From positions 3,286,001 through 3,350,000 of the forward strand of contig CBDBBY010000001.1 in NCBI GenBank assembly GCA_965203215.1: a stretch of DNA of 64,000 nucleotides, read 5' to 3'. The stretch comes from CBDBBY01 sp965203215. GTDB lineage: Bacteria; Pseudomonadota; Alphaproteobacteria; Rhodobacterales; Rhodobacteraceae. Below, in pieces: positions 46,907 through 55,819 of this stretch (the stretch's first letter is position 1; every line of letters starts with the position of its first letter). Under the pieces are notes generated by a model. That model saw only the letters and a list, made by a program, of their open reading frames with translations. It did not search any database and was not told the origin of the DNA. A program made the position numbers and the translations under genes.

Positions 46907-47661
46907 TGGAAAACCTGAAGTTCCAGTTTCTTTGCCGCATGGGCGACAATGCCTTGGTGCTGGGGCACAGGCTGTCGGAATGTTGCGGCGTCGCCCCGAC
47001 GCTGGAGGAAGACATCGCGACCGCCAACACGGCGCTGGATTTGATCGGTCAAGCGAGCAACTGGTTGAGTCTGGCCGCAGATATCGAAGACGCAGGCCGG
47101 ACGGCCGACGATCTGGCGATGATGCGCGATGCTTGGGATTTCAGGAACCTTTTGCTGGTCGAGCAGCCCAACGGCGATTTCGGCCAGACGATCATGCGCC
47201 AAGCGCTATTCGATCACTGGCATTTATTGATGCTGAAGGCGTTGGAAAACTCCACATTCAAGCGCGCCGCCGAAATCGCAGAAAAATCTGTCAAAGAGGT
47301 TACCTATCACGCTGAGCGCTCGTCGGATCTGGTCGTCCGGCTGGGCGACGGCACGGTCGAAAGCCACCAGCGCATGCAGACTGCTTTGGATCACCTCTAC
47401 CTGTATGTCGGCGAAATGCTTACCTCGGACGAAGTGGACAAGGCATGCGCCGCCGCCGGCATCGCGCCGGCGCCCGAAACTCTAGCGTCTGCCTACGAAA
47501 AGGCCGTCAATGAAATGCTTGTCGCCGCGACCTTGGCGATTCCTGATCGCGGACCCGCAGTGACGGGCGGCAAATCGGGCTTCATGCACAGCGAGCATCT
47601 CGGACACATGGTGGCAGTGATGCAGAGCCTGCCCCGATCATTCCCCGACGCGGACTGGTGA
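46906..47661 (+). CDS. paaC: Phenylacetyl-CoA epoxidase structural subunit PaaC
   Basis: This 251-residue ferritin-like protein is the non-catalytic partner of PaaA. MGDNALVLGHRLSECCG and ALDLIGQASNWL open the fold; TYHAERSSDLVVRLGDGT and the C-terminal GFMHSEHLGHMVAVMQSLPR are family landmarks. ATG 46906 overlaps the paaB stop, so synthesis is coupled and the subunits should be made in step. The stop is one base before paaD starts. Confidence 0.95.
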   Translation: MENLKFQFLCRMGDNALVLGHRLSECCGVAPTLEEDIATANTALDLIGQASNWLSLAADIEDAGRTADDLAMMRDAWDFRNLLLVEQPNGDFGQTIMRQALFDHWHLLMLKALENSTFKRAAEIAEKSVKEVTYHAERSSDLVVRLGDGTVESHQRMQTALDHLYLYVGEMLTSDEVDKACAAAGIAPAPETLASAYEKAVNEMLVAATLAIPDRGPAVTGGKSGFMHSEHLGHMVAVMQSLPRSFPDADW

Positions 47662-47662
47662 C

Positions 47663-48124
47663 ATGCAACCCGCAACAGAAACGATATGGGATTGGCTGGA
47701 GGAAGTTCCTGATCCCGAAATTCCGGTCGTATCGGTCGTAGATCTGGGAATAGTGCGCGATCTGGCATGGCGCGGAAATCGACTGGAAGTCGTCTTGACT
47801 CCAACCTATTCCGGCTGCCCGGCCACTTCGGTCATTGCGCTTGACGTCGAAAGGGCGCTGAGCGACCGAGGAATTGGAAAGCTGGACGTGCGCACGCAGA
47901 TCGCGCCGCCTTGGACTACCGACTGGATCTCGGAAAAGGGGCGCAGAAAGATGCTCGAGTACGGCATCGTACCGCCGAACCCCGAAAGCAATGGGCCGAA
48001 ATCCTGCCCCAGATGCGAGAGTCCCGATGTGCATCGGGTCAGCCAATTCGGATCGACTCCCTGCAAGGCTCAGTGGAGGTGCAACGATTGCCTGGAGCCG
48101 TTCGACTATTTCAAATGCCTGTAA
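47663..48124 (+). CDS. paaD: PaaD, iron-sulfur maturation factor for epoxidase
   Basis: This 153-residue protein begins with a MIP18-like domain (DPEIPVVSVVDLGIVRDL, then LTPTYSGCPATSVI with the conserved Cys). The C-terminal third adds four-cysteine zinc-type knuckles (CPRCESPDV...WRCNDCLEPFDYFKC). PaaD is needed for epoxidase activity and is thought to help Fe-S or diiron assembly, probably on PaaE. It follows paaC with one base between and is followed by a 164-base gap before paaE. Confidence 0.94.
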   Translation: MQPATETIWDWLEEVPDPEIPVVSVVDLGIVRDLAWRGNRLEVVLTPTYSGCPATSVIALDVERALSDRGIGKLDVRTQIAPPWTTDWISEKGRRKMLEYGIVPPNPESNGPKSCPRCESPDVHRVSQFGSTPCKAQWRCNDCLEPFDYFKCL

Positions 48125-48288
48125 TCGTCTTGAACAAGTCGCGCGCCCGAAGCGCGGAACCGCCGGAGGCGAAATTCTTCGGAATGCATCTTGCTGGCCG
48201 TACCGCATGGTTCCAACGGCTCGGTTTGCAGTGGTTAGCATTGTTTCGCAGCAACCGCGCTTGAAGTAATACCTTTGAGGAAACCCTT

Positions 48289-49356
48289 TTGGCCCGATTT
48301 CATCCGCTGACCGTCGCCAATGTCCGGAAAACGACCCGCGATGCCGTGGAAGTGACCTTCGACCTTCCCGACAGCGGCGAATTCTCGTTCATCCAAGGCC
48401 AATACCTGACGTTTCGCCGGGAGTTCGAAGGAACTGAAATTCGCCGATCTTACTCGATCTGCGCGGGCGCGCATGAAAGCCGTCTGAAGGTCGGCATCAA
48501 GCGCGTCGAAGGCGGCGTCTTCTCGACGTGGGCGAACGAAGAACTGGCTCCCGGCATGGTTGTCGAGTCGATGCCGCCCATGGGCAGCTTTCATGCGCCG
48601 ATCAGCCCCGATGCGCGGAAGCATTACCTGTGCTTTGCCGCCGGATCCGGAATTACGCCTGTCCTGTCGATCCTCAAGACTGTTTTGGCGAAGGAGCCGA
48701 TGAGCCGCTTCACGCTGGTCTACGCCAACCGCGCCCCGCAGACGATCATGTTCCGCGAAAAGATTGAAGACCTGAAAAACGAACATCTGGATCGGTTGAG
48801 CGTTATCCATATGCTCTCATCCGGCGCGACGGATATTGAGCTGTTCCGCGGCCGCTTGGACGAGGCGAAATGCGCCGAACTGTTCGACACCCTGATCGAT
48901 ATCGGTTCGGTGGACGTGTCGTTCATCTGCGGCCCGGAACCCATGATGCTGTCGATTTCCGCGGCCTTGAAAAACCATGGTCTCGATAACGATCAGATCA
49001 AGTTTGAGTTGTTTGCGGCGGCCCAGCCCGGTCGCTTGGGCCGGCCCGCCGCCCGCGTGTCGGTCGGGGCCGCCGCAGGCAGCGATGCGACGGCGATTAT
49101 CGACGGGGAGCGTCTGAGCTTCAGAATTGAAAGCGGCACGACCGTGCTCCAAGCGGCATTGGCCAGCGCGATCGACGTGCCGTATGCCTGCACCGCCGGC
49201 GTCTGTTCGACATGCAGGTGCAAGCTGCTGGAAGGCGAAGTCCAGATGATTTCGAACCACGCCTTGGAAGACTACGAAGTTGATCGCGGCTACATACTCA
49301 GCTGCCAATCTTTGCCACTCACGGAACGACTGATCGTGGATTATGATCAACGTTGA
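48289..49356 (+). CDS. paaE: Phenylacetyl-CoA epoxidase reductase PaaE
   Basis: This 355-residue protein moves electrons from NADPH to the PaaA diiron site. The FAD domain has RRSYSIC, the NADP domain AAGSGITPVLSILK and CGPEPMM, and the C-terminal plant-type ferredoxin domain CTAGVCSTCRCKL with a fourth Cys in ILSCQ for the [2Fe-2S] cluster. The start is TTG 48289 after TTTGAGG; no ATG fits. The 164-base gap before it is unusual inside paaABCDE and might hold an internal promoter. Confidence 0.95.
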   Translation: MARFHPLTVANVRKTTRDAVEVTFDLPDSGEFSFIQGQYLTFRREFEGTEIRRSYSICAGAHESRLKVGIKRVEGGVFSTWANEELAPGMVVESMPPMGSFHAPISPDARKHYLCFAAGSGITPVLSILKTVLAKEPMSRFTLVYANRAPQTIMFREKIEDLKNEHLDRLSVIHMLSSGATDIELFRGRLDEAKCAELFDTLIDIGSVDVSFICGPEPMMLSISAALKNHGLDNDQIKFELFAAAQPGRLGRPAARVSVGAAAGSDATAIIDGERLSFRIESGTTVLQAALASAIDVPYACTAGVCSTCRCKLLEGEVQMISNHALEDYEVDRGYILSCQSLPLTERLIVDYDQR

Positions 49357-49451
49357 GGAATGCAGTGCCCGGATTTGCCATGATCAGCATTTCCTAAATC
49401 TTGGTTTTGCTATTACGGCCGACCAGAACCGCTGATCTGAAGGAAAAGAAC

Positions 49452-49727
49452 ATGAAGACCATGTCCGCTAAAGATGCCGAGGCGCGCTTCGACCAATTCA
49501 TCGATGCAGCGCAGCAAGAGCCAGTCGTTGTTACAAAGGAGGATCATCCTGTAGGAGTATTTCTCTCGATAGATCATCTCGAGGATACCATCTGGGGAGA
49601 AAGAGCCAAAGCAGCTCACGCTGAGGGTTACCTTACAGTTGAAGAAAGCACTGCTCTTTTGAACGCCGGACAGCCCCGATTTCCCAAGAGACTTTTCGAC
49701 CAGTTGCGTGGTCTGTGGGGGCATTGA
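49452..49727 (+). CDS. Phd/YefM-type antitoxin, no toxin seen
   Basis: This 91-residue protein has the Phd/YefM fold pattern: MSAKDAEARFDQFIDAAQQE, VVVTKEDHPVGVFLSIDHLE then an acidic helical tail. AAGGAAAAG lies 7-10 bases before ATG 49452. Antitoxins of this family bind their operator and neutralise a downstream RelE/ParE or Doc toxin. No such toxin follows here; the next 600 bases hold no gene. It is an orphan or its toxin has been lost. Confidence 0.82.
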   Translation: MKTMSAKDAEARFDQFIDAAQQEPVVVTKEDHPVGVFLSIDHLEDTIWGERAKAAHAEGYLTVEESTALLNAGQPRFPKRLFDQLRGLWGH

Positions 49728-50340
49728 GGCAAAACGGAACTGAAACATCTTCGACCTCCGTAGGAATCCTTGCCGGATTTCGGGGGTCTTGCATGTTTCG
49801 GCTTCAGAAACTTCAAGCAAATGCCATGAGATCAGATCGGTATGATCCGGCTGTGGAGCCGTCGCAATCGCCGCCTGTTGCGCGCGCCCAGGCGCAGGTA
49901 AGGTCGGCGATGCGGGTCGTCAGTTCCATCTGGGCTATTGGTGACCGAAGGCGAGCCGGAAGGCCGAGGTAACATCGGCCGTGATGTCTGCAAGCTGCGA
50001 AACGGCACCGAGAGATAATCTTCGCGGTGCTTCCAAACGCCCGGAAAATCCGAATACTTGCATTCTGAGCCCCTCCAGTTGTCGCCTTTAAAATGGATGC
50101 AGCTTGGGGAACTCGCCGCTCCGGCGTCAAGGCAGAGTCACAAAATGGGTGAACTCATATACCTAATAAGGAATTGAAAGAAAAGCACATTTCTAATCGG
50201 TGAGATGTTCGTTCGAAAGATAAATCTGTTTTTCCACATGGCTATGGGTTGAAGTTGACCTTCCGAAATCCAATATAATGTGTTGCGCCCGCAGCCGATA
50301 AGAAAATGTGGTGCGCTCCCCTAGAACATGGAGTGATCGC
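49728..50340. other. 613-base gap, no gene recognised
   Basis: Frames of about 100 codons exist on the minus strand (49813-50130), but they match nothing I know and have no ribosome site. The dispersed 24-bp repeat copy 2 is at 50135-50157. Composition turns AT-rich from 50150, as expected for the CBASS promoter. GGAG near 50329 serves the CD-NTase. Confidence 0.5.
50135..50157 (+). repeat. Dispersed 24-bp repeat, copy 2
   Basis: It matches 38866-38889 (minus) except for one missing A, and it is related to 364-387. It lies just upstream of the CBASS operon and may mark the edge of an inserted segment. Confidence 0.55.
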
Positions 50341-51558
50341 ATGCCGCCGCTCACAAGTGAGTTTGATAAATTTATTCGCGCCTTGGTGGATGAACTTGAA
50401 GTGCCTGAGGAACGCTACGCTCAAGCGGAACGCAGTTATAAGTCGTTCGGCGATTGGACTCATAGGGATGAGTCTACAATTGTCCGATACTCCCCCGAAG
50501 TCTATGTCCAAGGGTCATTTCGCCTTGGAACTGCGATCCAGCCATCAACAGAAAATGGCGAGTACGACATTGATCTGGTTTGTGTGCTTCAGAATCTCAG
50601 TAAGGGCGATCTTTCGCAAGAGGATTTGAGAGAACGTCTTGAAGCCGAGGTCAGGAGCTACCACCGTGCAAAGGGGATGAAAAAACCGGTGAGTTCCGGG
50701 CGACGGTGCTGGACTCTTGAATATGCCGATGGCGCACAATTTCACATGGATATTCTTCCGGCAATTCCAAACGCCGAAGGTCAGCGCCGGTTGCTTGTAG
50801 AGCGAGATATGGACGCCAGTTTTGCTGCGACCGCAATCTCTATCACCGACAATGAACACGAGGCGTTTTCGATAATTTCTGATGATTGGCCCCGCTCAAA
50901 TCCGAAAGGCTACGCACAATGGTTCAGGAGCCACATGGCGGAAGCGTTCGACCGTATTCGAGGGGAACTTGCCAAAGCTCAGACGCGACAAGGGGTGAAA
51001 GCAAGCGTCGAAGATATTCCAGAATATCGGGTGCGAACGCCACTCCAGCAAGCCATCATGGTTCTAAAGCGACACAGGGATGACATGTTTACGGATGATC
51101 CCGAGACAAAACCGATCTCAATCATCATCTCAACTTTATCCGCGCACGCCTACAACGGCGAAGTGGACACACCCGAAGCACTGCTGGGAATTTTGGAGCG
51201 CATGGAATCTCACGTCATGTACGACGGATCGCGCTACATCATCCCCAATCCTACTGACGCCACGGAGAACTTTGCCGATAGATGGGAGAATTTCCCGGAG
51301 CGAGGCAAGGCATTCTTCAGCTGGCTTGCCCAAGCCCGCGCAGATTTTTCTGGTCTGGCCTCGCTTACCAGCTATGAAAAGATGTCAGAATCAAAAGATA
51401 TTTGCCTCTCAGCAGACCTTAGAAGACGCGCGCATGATCGTGTCATGAAAGGTGGTGGCGGTCTTCTAGGCTTAGCAACCGCCGCACCAGCAACCGCCTC
51501 CAACTACTCTTTTTCGAATGAGCCAAGAAAACCAAAAGTTCCCCGAGATTTTGCATGA
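50341..51558 (+). CDS. CBASS cyclic oligonucleotide synthase (CD-NTase)
   Basis: This 405-residue nucleotidyltransferase makes a cyclic oligonucleotide alarm signal on phage infection. QGSFRLGTAI near 57-66 is the GS motif; D76 and D78 in YDIDLV and D137 in FHMDILP are the metal triad. The C-terminus is flexible and ends ...KVPRDFA, with a small final residue as expected for a Cap2 conjugation target. ATG 50341 has GGAG 12 bases upstream. Its stop overlaps cap2 (ATGA). The clade and nucleotide product cannot be fixed by eye. A SAVED effector in the operon suggests a cyclic tri- or dinucleotide. Confidence 0.93.
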   Translation: MPPLTSEFDKFIRALVDELEVPEERYAQAERSYKSFGDWTHRDESTIVRYSPEVYVQGSFRLGTAIQPSTENGEYDIDLVCVLQNLSKGDLSQEDLRERLEAEVRSYHRAKGMKKPVSSGRRCWTLEYADGAQFHMDILPAIPNAEGQRRLLVERDMDASFAATAISITDNEHEAFSIISDDWPRSNPKGYAQWFRSHMAEAFDRIRGELAKAQTRQGVKASVEDIPEYRVRTPLQQAIMVLKRHRDDMFTDDPETKPISIIISTLSAHAYNGEVDTPEALLGILERMESHVMYDGSRYIIPNPTDATENFADRWENFPERGKAFFSWLAQARADFSGLASLTSYEKMSESKDICLSADLRRRAHDRVMKGGGGLLGLATAAPATASNYSFSNEPRKPKVPRDFA

Positions 51559-53291
51559 CAATTTGGTGGCTTAACAATATTTCACGCGCCAAACTTGAAC
51601 GAGAACGTCTCGGGGCATTGGTTGATGAAACCAGTTGGCTCAAAAACTTGGAAATTAGTCTCGGGGACGGCAATCTACGCGTTGAGTTCGATATCGAACA
51701 CGGCGCAAACCTTTGGGGCCTCGTCCTTACCTATCCGGTCGTGTTTCCCGATGCACCCCCTCTGGTCACAACGCGAGACGGAAAGAGGATATCCGGCCAC
51801 CAGTACGGATCTGACGGCGAGCTTTGCCTAGAGTATCGGCCGGAAAACTGGCATCCCGATGTCACCGGTGCCATGATGGTCCAAAGTGCTTATAATTTGC
51901 TCAGTGGCGAGAACCCGAAAGGCGGTGGCGGTGCTGCCCTCGTGCGTGATGGGCACGCGGTTACCATTGGGCAAGCTACGCGCATGGCGGATGGTCGCTT
52001 CGTTTTGACCTCAAATGATTGGGCCGCGCTTCAAGAGCTCGAGCCAAATCGAATTCACAAAGCTGAAATTGGTTTAATAGCACTTGATAGGAAGATATCG
52101 ACCCGTCTCATACAGTTAGGTAGCGCCGATTCATTTAGCTATCAATCGGCTTCAAGAATTCCGAACGTGATCATCAAGTCTGAGATATTTGTTTTGCGCG
52201 GTGGACACGTGAACCTATCGGGTTCCCCGACCCCTAGTGATGTCTTTGCGTGGATCGACAAAGCGGAAATCAAAGACTTCGATAGCACAATCATTGAAGA
52301 AAGTCGAAACTTTTACTTGCTCGCATCGCAGGACAGCCGCTGGACGCTCTACTACGTTGCGTTTTCCGAGGACGAACCGTTTGTTCACGTCTACCAAACA
52401 CTCTTTGAAGGAAACCAGGCGCGACGACTACCTGCAGAGCTTGAAGCCGTGTCCAGGAAGAGGATTGGGATCGTTGGCTGCGGCTCGCTCGGTGCCAAAG
52501 TTGCCATGCAGCTTGCTCGAGCGAACATTGGAAATTTCTTGCTAATCGACGATGATGTGTTCTTTGAAGGCAACTTGGTCAGGCATACGCTAACTAGTGT
52601 AGACATTGGATTTCACAAAGCCACGGCATTGCGCCACAAAATGCTTGAGGTTAATCCGAGCACCGAAATCGAAACACGACTGATCAGATTGGGCGGGCAA
52701 GAAAGCAGCGCATCAACGGTATCCGCCATGGCGCAGCTTGCCGAGTGCGACGTTCTTGTGGATGCAACGGCAGACTCTAGCGCATTTTCATTTGTTGCCG
52801 CGGTGGCCAAAAGGAACAAGATCCCGGTCTTTTGGGGAAGCGTGTTTGCAGGCGGCATAGGAGGAACGGTCGGACGCGCATTGCCGGACAAAACGCCGGA
52901 ACCATTGGAGTCCAAGCGGCAAATCTGGAAGTGGTGCCAGGAGCGGGGCGTCGAGGCAGAGCAACCTGTCGCTGAGGTTGATGCCTACGCAGCCCACAGA
53001 GAAGATGGGCGCGTCGAGATCGCTACAGACTCGGACGTTTCCGTGATTGCTTCCCACGTTTGCCGCTTAGTGATCGACACACTGATCAATCTGGAAGATA
53101 GCGCGTTTCCCTACTCGGCATATGTGATCGGGATGTCCAAGGGTTGGATTTTCTATGCACCGTTCGATACGCGGCCGATAGAGTATGTTGGGAGCGTCGA
53201 GTGGGCCGCTGATCAAACCCCTGCATCGGAAAAGGAGTTGGTCGCCTTTTTGGAAGACTTAATACCCAAGGAAGCAGAAGGTGCCGCCTAG
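51555..53291 (+). CDS. cap2: CBASS Cap2, E2-E1 fusion
   Basis: This 578-residue protein begins with an E2-like domain: PVVFPDAPPLVTT, then GELCLEYRPENWHPD with the likely catalytic Cys91. The C-terminal half is E1/ThiF-like: GIVGCGSLGAKVAMQLA near 305 is the nucleotide loop and LLIDDDVFFEGNLVRH the conserved Asp/Arg block. Cap2 activates the C-terminus of the CD-NTase and attaches it to targets, priming signal synthesis. It overlaps the CD-NTase gene by four bases and cap3 by eleven. Confidence 0.93.
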   Translation: MTIWWLNNISRAKLERERLGALVDETSWLKNLEISLGDGNLRVEFDIEHGANLWGLVLTYPVVFPDAPPLVTTRDGKRISGHQYGSDGELCLEYRPENWHPDVTGAMMVQSAYNLLSGENPKGGGGAALVRDGHAVTIGQATRMADGRFVLTSNDWAALQELEPNRIHKAEIGLIALDRKISTRLIQLGSADSFSYQSASRIPNVIIKSEIFVLRGGHVNLSGSPTPSDVFAWIDKAEIKDFDSTIIEESRNFYLLASQDSRWTLYYVAFSEDEPFVHVYQTLFEGNQARRLPAELEAVSRKRIGIVGCGSLGAKVAMQLARANIGNFLLIDDDVFFEGNLVRHTLTSVDIGFHKATALRHKMLEVNPSTEIETRLIRLGGQESSASTVSAMAQLAECDVLVDATADSSAFSFVAAVAKRNKIPVFWGSVFAGGIGGTVGRALPDKTPEPLESKRQIWKWCQERGVEAEQPVAEVDAYAAHREDGRVEIATDSDVSVIASHVCRLVIDTLINLEDSAFPYSAYVIGMSKGWIFYAPFDTRPIEYVGSVEWAADQTPASEKELVAFLEDLIPKEAEGAA

Positions 53292-53745
53292 CATCCTGAT
53301 AAATAGACCAATTTGCCTGAGACTCTCCAAACATCTTCGCCGTGCGGGAAAGCGGGAGATTGGGGGTCTATTATTCGGGGAACAATTAGCGCCGGGTAAG
53401 TTTCGGCTGGTCGATTTTTCAGTGGACGCTGCCATGGGCCAAGCTGCGCATTTTTCTCGCTCTGTGACCAGACACAGCAATGATTTGGAGCGTTTCTTTG
53501 CGCGAACAGGCAGTGACTATTCGCGGTACAACTACCTCGGGGAATGGCATTCGCATCCGCGTTTTGCCGTGATTCCGAGTGCACAGGACTATGAGTCCAT
53601 GCTAGACATGGTTCGCACCGAAACCAGCATACCGTTTTCTGCTTTGCTGATCGCTCGGCTCGACTTTTTTCTGTTTCTAAGGCTCGGAGCGACAATGTTC
53701 TCTCGAGATCGAGACCCGGAAATCATTCAGATTGAGAGGTCTTAA
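53281..53745 (+). CDS. cap3: CBASS Cap3, JAB/MPN isopeptidase
   Basis: This 154-residue JAMM metalloprotease has Glu26 in REIGGLLFGE and H90-x-H92-x7-S100-x2-D103 (GEWHSHPRFAVIPSAQD), the full zinc and catalytic set. Cap3 removes CD-NTase conjugates made by Cap2 and so damps the response. The start is GTG 53281 inside the cap2 3' end, an eleven-base overlap. Confidence 0.93.
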   Translation: MPPSILINRPICLRLSKHLRRAGKREIGGLLFGEQLAPGKFRLVDFSVDAAMGQAAHFSRSVTRHSNDLERFFARTGSDYSRYNYLGEWHSHPRFAVIPSAQDYESMLDMVRTETSIPFSALLIARLDFFLFLRLGATMFSRDRDPEIIQIERS

Positions 53746-53748
53746 CTC

Positions 53749-54846
53749 TTGAAAGGAATTCTGGAGCACCTGATAAAAAAATTCATAAGTTGGCGGTTCC
53801 GTAAACGCCCGCTGTTCCTCACCACCTTTTCTGTATCAGGTACAATTCTTATTGCTGTGCTTGGGCTCGGGAGCCTAACCGGTGCTTTGTCCTATCAAGA
53901 CTTGACCTTTAAGCTAACTCAAAGTGACTCCATCGAGTCCCCGATACTAAACGCGGCGGCTGTCATCTGCTTGATTGTCTTTTCCCTGTCATTTATTGCT
54001 TTGTCCCTGCAGTTTTTGCTGGATCGCATTTCTGGCAATAAAGAAAAGATCATTGTGATCGAGGGGCGTGGACTGCGGGATGACGATGGCGTTTCGTTGG
54101 CAGACTCTCTTGATGATGAGTTTCCCAAGATACAATTGCCCTACGTTCTCGATCTGCGGCAAAGGCTGGACGGTAAGTTGGTACGGCCCGAGGATCTCAT
54201 TCCCAAAATCTCTGCGGCCAAAGTGAGCATCAACCAGATGCGAAGTGGTGGCGCTCGCAGTGATACGCATATTGCGTACGGAGGATTGACGGCGGTGCCG
54301 CTGACCTTCTTGACTGGCGTCGAGTTGGATGATGAGGGCAAAATCACTGTCTTCGACTGGGACCGCACCGCCGAGAAATGGAGGCCGCTGGATGATTTAG
54401 ACGACGGTCGCCGTCTTTCAGAACCTAACCTGGAGGACTTCCCCGCCTCAGACAACGCGCTACTCGCGGTTTCAGTTTCTTATCCAATCGACACTGCTGA
54501 TCTGGAAACCAGCTTCGACCTTCCGATTATTCGCATGGATCTTGATGGTCAATCATCAAGCAGCCATTGGTCAGCTGAAAAACAATCAGTCATCGCCAGC
54601 CAGTTTTTTGAAGTTTCAAAGCAGCTAAGTTCTCGTGGGGTCAAGCACATCCATCTCATCCTCGCTGCGCCCAACAGCATCGTGTTCAATTTCGGACGCC
54701 GCTACGACAAGAGAAACCTTCCTGAATTGACGGTATATCAGTACGAGCGCTCCCAAAACCTCAAATATCCTTGGGGAATCCGAATGCCGGTATGCTCCAC
54801 TTCGTCAGCACGAGTTGAGAAAACAATTCCGCCAGAGTTCAAGTAA
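53749..54846 (+). CDS. cap14: CBASS effector with two membrane helices and SAVED domain
   Basis: This 365-residue protein has two hydrophobic segments, about residues 22-44 and 64-87, followed by a soluble domain from residue 100. That domain has the SAVED pattern: long alternating strands, the stretch SQFFEVSKQLSSRGVKHIHLILAAPNSIVFNFGRRYD and DKRNLPELTVYQYE near the end. 2TM-SAVED effectors (Cap14) oligomerise on the cyclic nucleotide and disrupt the inner membrane. The start is TTG 53749 three bases after the cap3 stop, with GAGAGG about ten bases upstream. It is the last gene of the operon. Confidence 0.85.
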   Translation: MKGILEHLIKKFISWRFRKRPLFLTTFSVSGTILIAVLGLGSLTGALSYQDLTFKLTQSDSIESPILNAAAVICLIVFSLSFIALSLQFLLDRISGNKEKIIVIEGRGLRDDDGVSLADSLDDEFPKIQLPYVLDLRQRLDGKLVRPEDLIPKISAAKVSINQMRSGGARSDTHIAYGGLTAVPLTFLTGVELDDEGKITVFDWDRTAEKWRPLDDLDDGRRLSEPNLEDFPASDNALLAVSVSYPIDTADLETSFDLPIIRMDLDGQSSSSHWSAEKQSVIASQFFEVSKQLSSRGVKHIHLILAAPNSIVFNFGRRYDKRNLPELTVYQYERSQNLKYPWGIRMPVCSTSSARVEKTIPPEFK

Positions 54847-54869
54847 CCTCGGCAGCCAGCAATCTCGCT

Positions 54870-55444
54870 CATTTCGGCTGTATACCTCGGAATTCATCTT
54901 CAGTAAAAATGAATGGCTTTTGTGATGGCAATGAGCCATGCAGTTTGACAATTCTTGGGCGCGATTGATACGCAATGTCTTTGATTGTCTAAACACAACC
55001 GTATATCAGATCAGGTGTTTCGGGTTCCGGACGTTCCAAAAGTGTGTCCCAATTCGTAGTGAGCACGTCTATCCAGAGCAGTTCCATGAGTTGTTTGTGA
55101 AGCTATCCTGGCGTCCAACGATAATCGGTCACTAACCGCAGAATAAGTCGGTCTAAGCCGTTGTTACCGTTAAGGGTTTGATATTCTTGAGCGAGGTGCA
55201 GTGCGCTTGGGGCCTTGTTCTTGTTGAAGCCGAGCGCTGCCTCCATTTCCGCTTGGAAGGTGCCCTAGGTGGGCGGAATGGGACAATCCGGTTCTCTTTC
55301 GCAAGCCCTGCTGAAGCCAACGCCAACCATAACTGCAGCTTCTTTATTCCAAAGCGCCCGCGCGAAAGCCTCAAAAGCCGGATAGTCTTATAGCGATTCA
55401 AATCCAGCTGGGAAAGGTCCAGTTGAAGTTGTATCTTCTGGCAT
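54870..55444 (-). pseudogene. SIR2-like NAD-hydrolase pseudogene with four stops
   Basis: One minus-strand frame from ATG 55444 reads through as a SIR2_2-type domain if four stops are ignored. AFARALWNKEAAVMVGVGFS holds the NAD-loop motif (GAGFS normally). HLAQEYQTLNGNNGLDRLIL, VLTTNWDTLLER and PRIVKLHGSLPSQKPFIFTE are the following landmarks in order. The stops are TAA after FESL, then TAG near 55270, 55110 and 55005. After EDEFRG the frame is lost. SIR2 proteins in defence deplete NAD to stop phage. This copy starts two bases into the stop of an upstream frame (TGATG at 55442-55446) and converges on the CBASS operon with about 20 bases between. Confidence 0.8.
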
Positions 55445-55523
55445 TCAATGATCTCTTAGCTGATCATCGGCCAACATATCATAGAGTTTGCTGAGACAGC
55501 CAATCTTGGCAAACTGGGTGAAG

Positions 55524-55778
55524 CTACGTTCTTAGCAGACGAATTGCGTTAGCCGAATGTTGGGTGCTATGAGCAGCGGGAGTTAAATCCGTTTCTCGCT
55601 TCGTTACATCAGCCCATATCGGTTGCAGCGGGTCGAGATTGACTCCGACAGTGCTCGGCGCTGCCGTAGCAACCCGTTCTTCCGGCTTAGGTGTATCCCA
55701 GATTTCAAGCGGTATGCCGTGAACCTTGGCGGCTTGCCGCAGTTCCAGCGCCGCGCCTTCCGGCTTGTGACCGGTCAA
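55524..55778 (-). CDS. Hypothetical reading frame, doubtful
   Basis: An 84-codon frame starts at TTG 55778 (GHKPEGAALELRQAAKVHGI). It lies between the coiled-coil gene upstream and the SIR2 relic. A further coding-like tail in the same region (KIGCLSKLYDMLADDQLRDH, about 55446-55500) suggests a broken gene here. No family was recognised. Confidence 0.35.
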   Translation of the reverse strand: MTGHKPEGAALELRQAAKVHGIPLEIWDTPKPEERVATAAPSTVGVNLDPLQPIWADVTKRETDLTPAAHSTQHSANAIRLLRT

Positions 55779-55819
55779 CTCGTGGAAAAATCAACAAAGT
55801 GTTCCGCCGCCCTTTGTCG

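Noticed and set aside
54870..55444. Amber (TAG) recoding in the SIR2 frame, because three of its four stops are TAG
   Set aside because: A TAA also interrupts the frame, the frame is lost after about 190 codons, and TAG is a normal stop for the intact tcmP gene. Decay is simpler.
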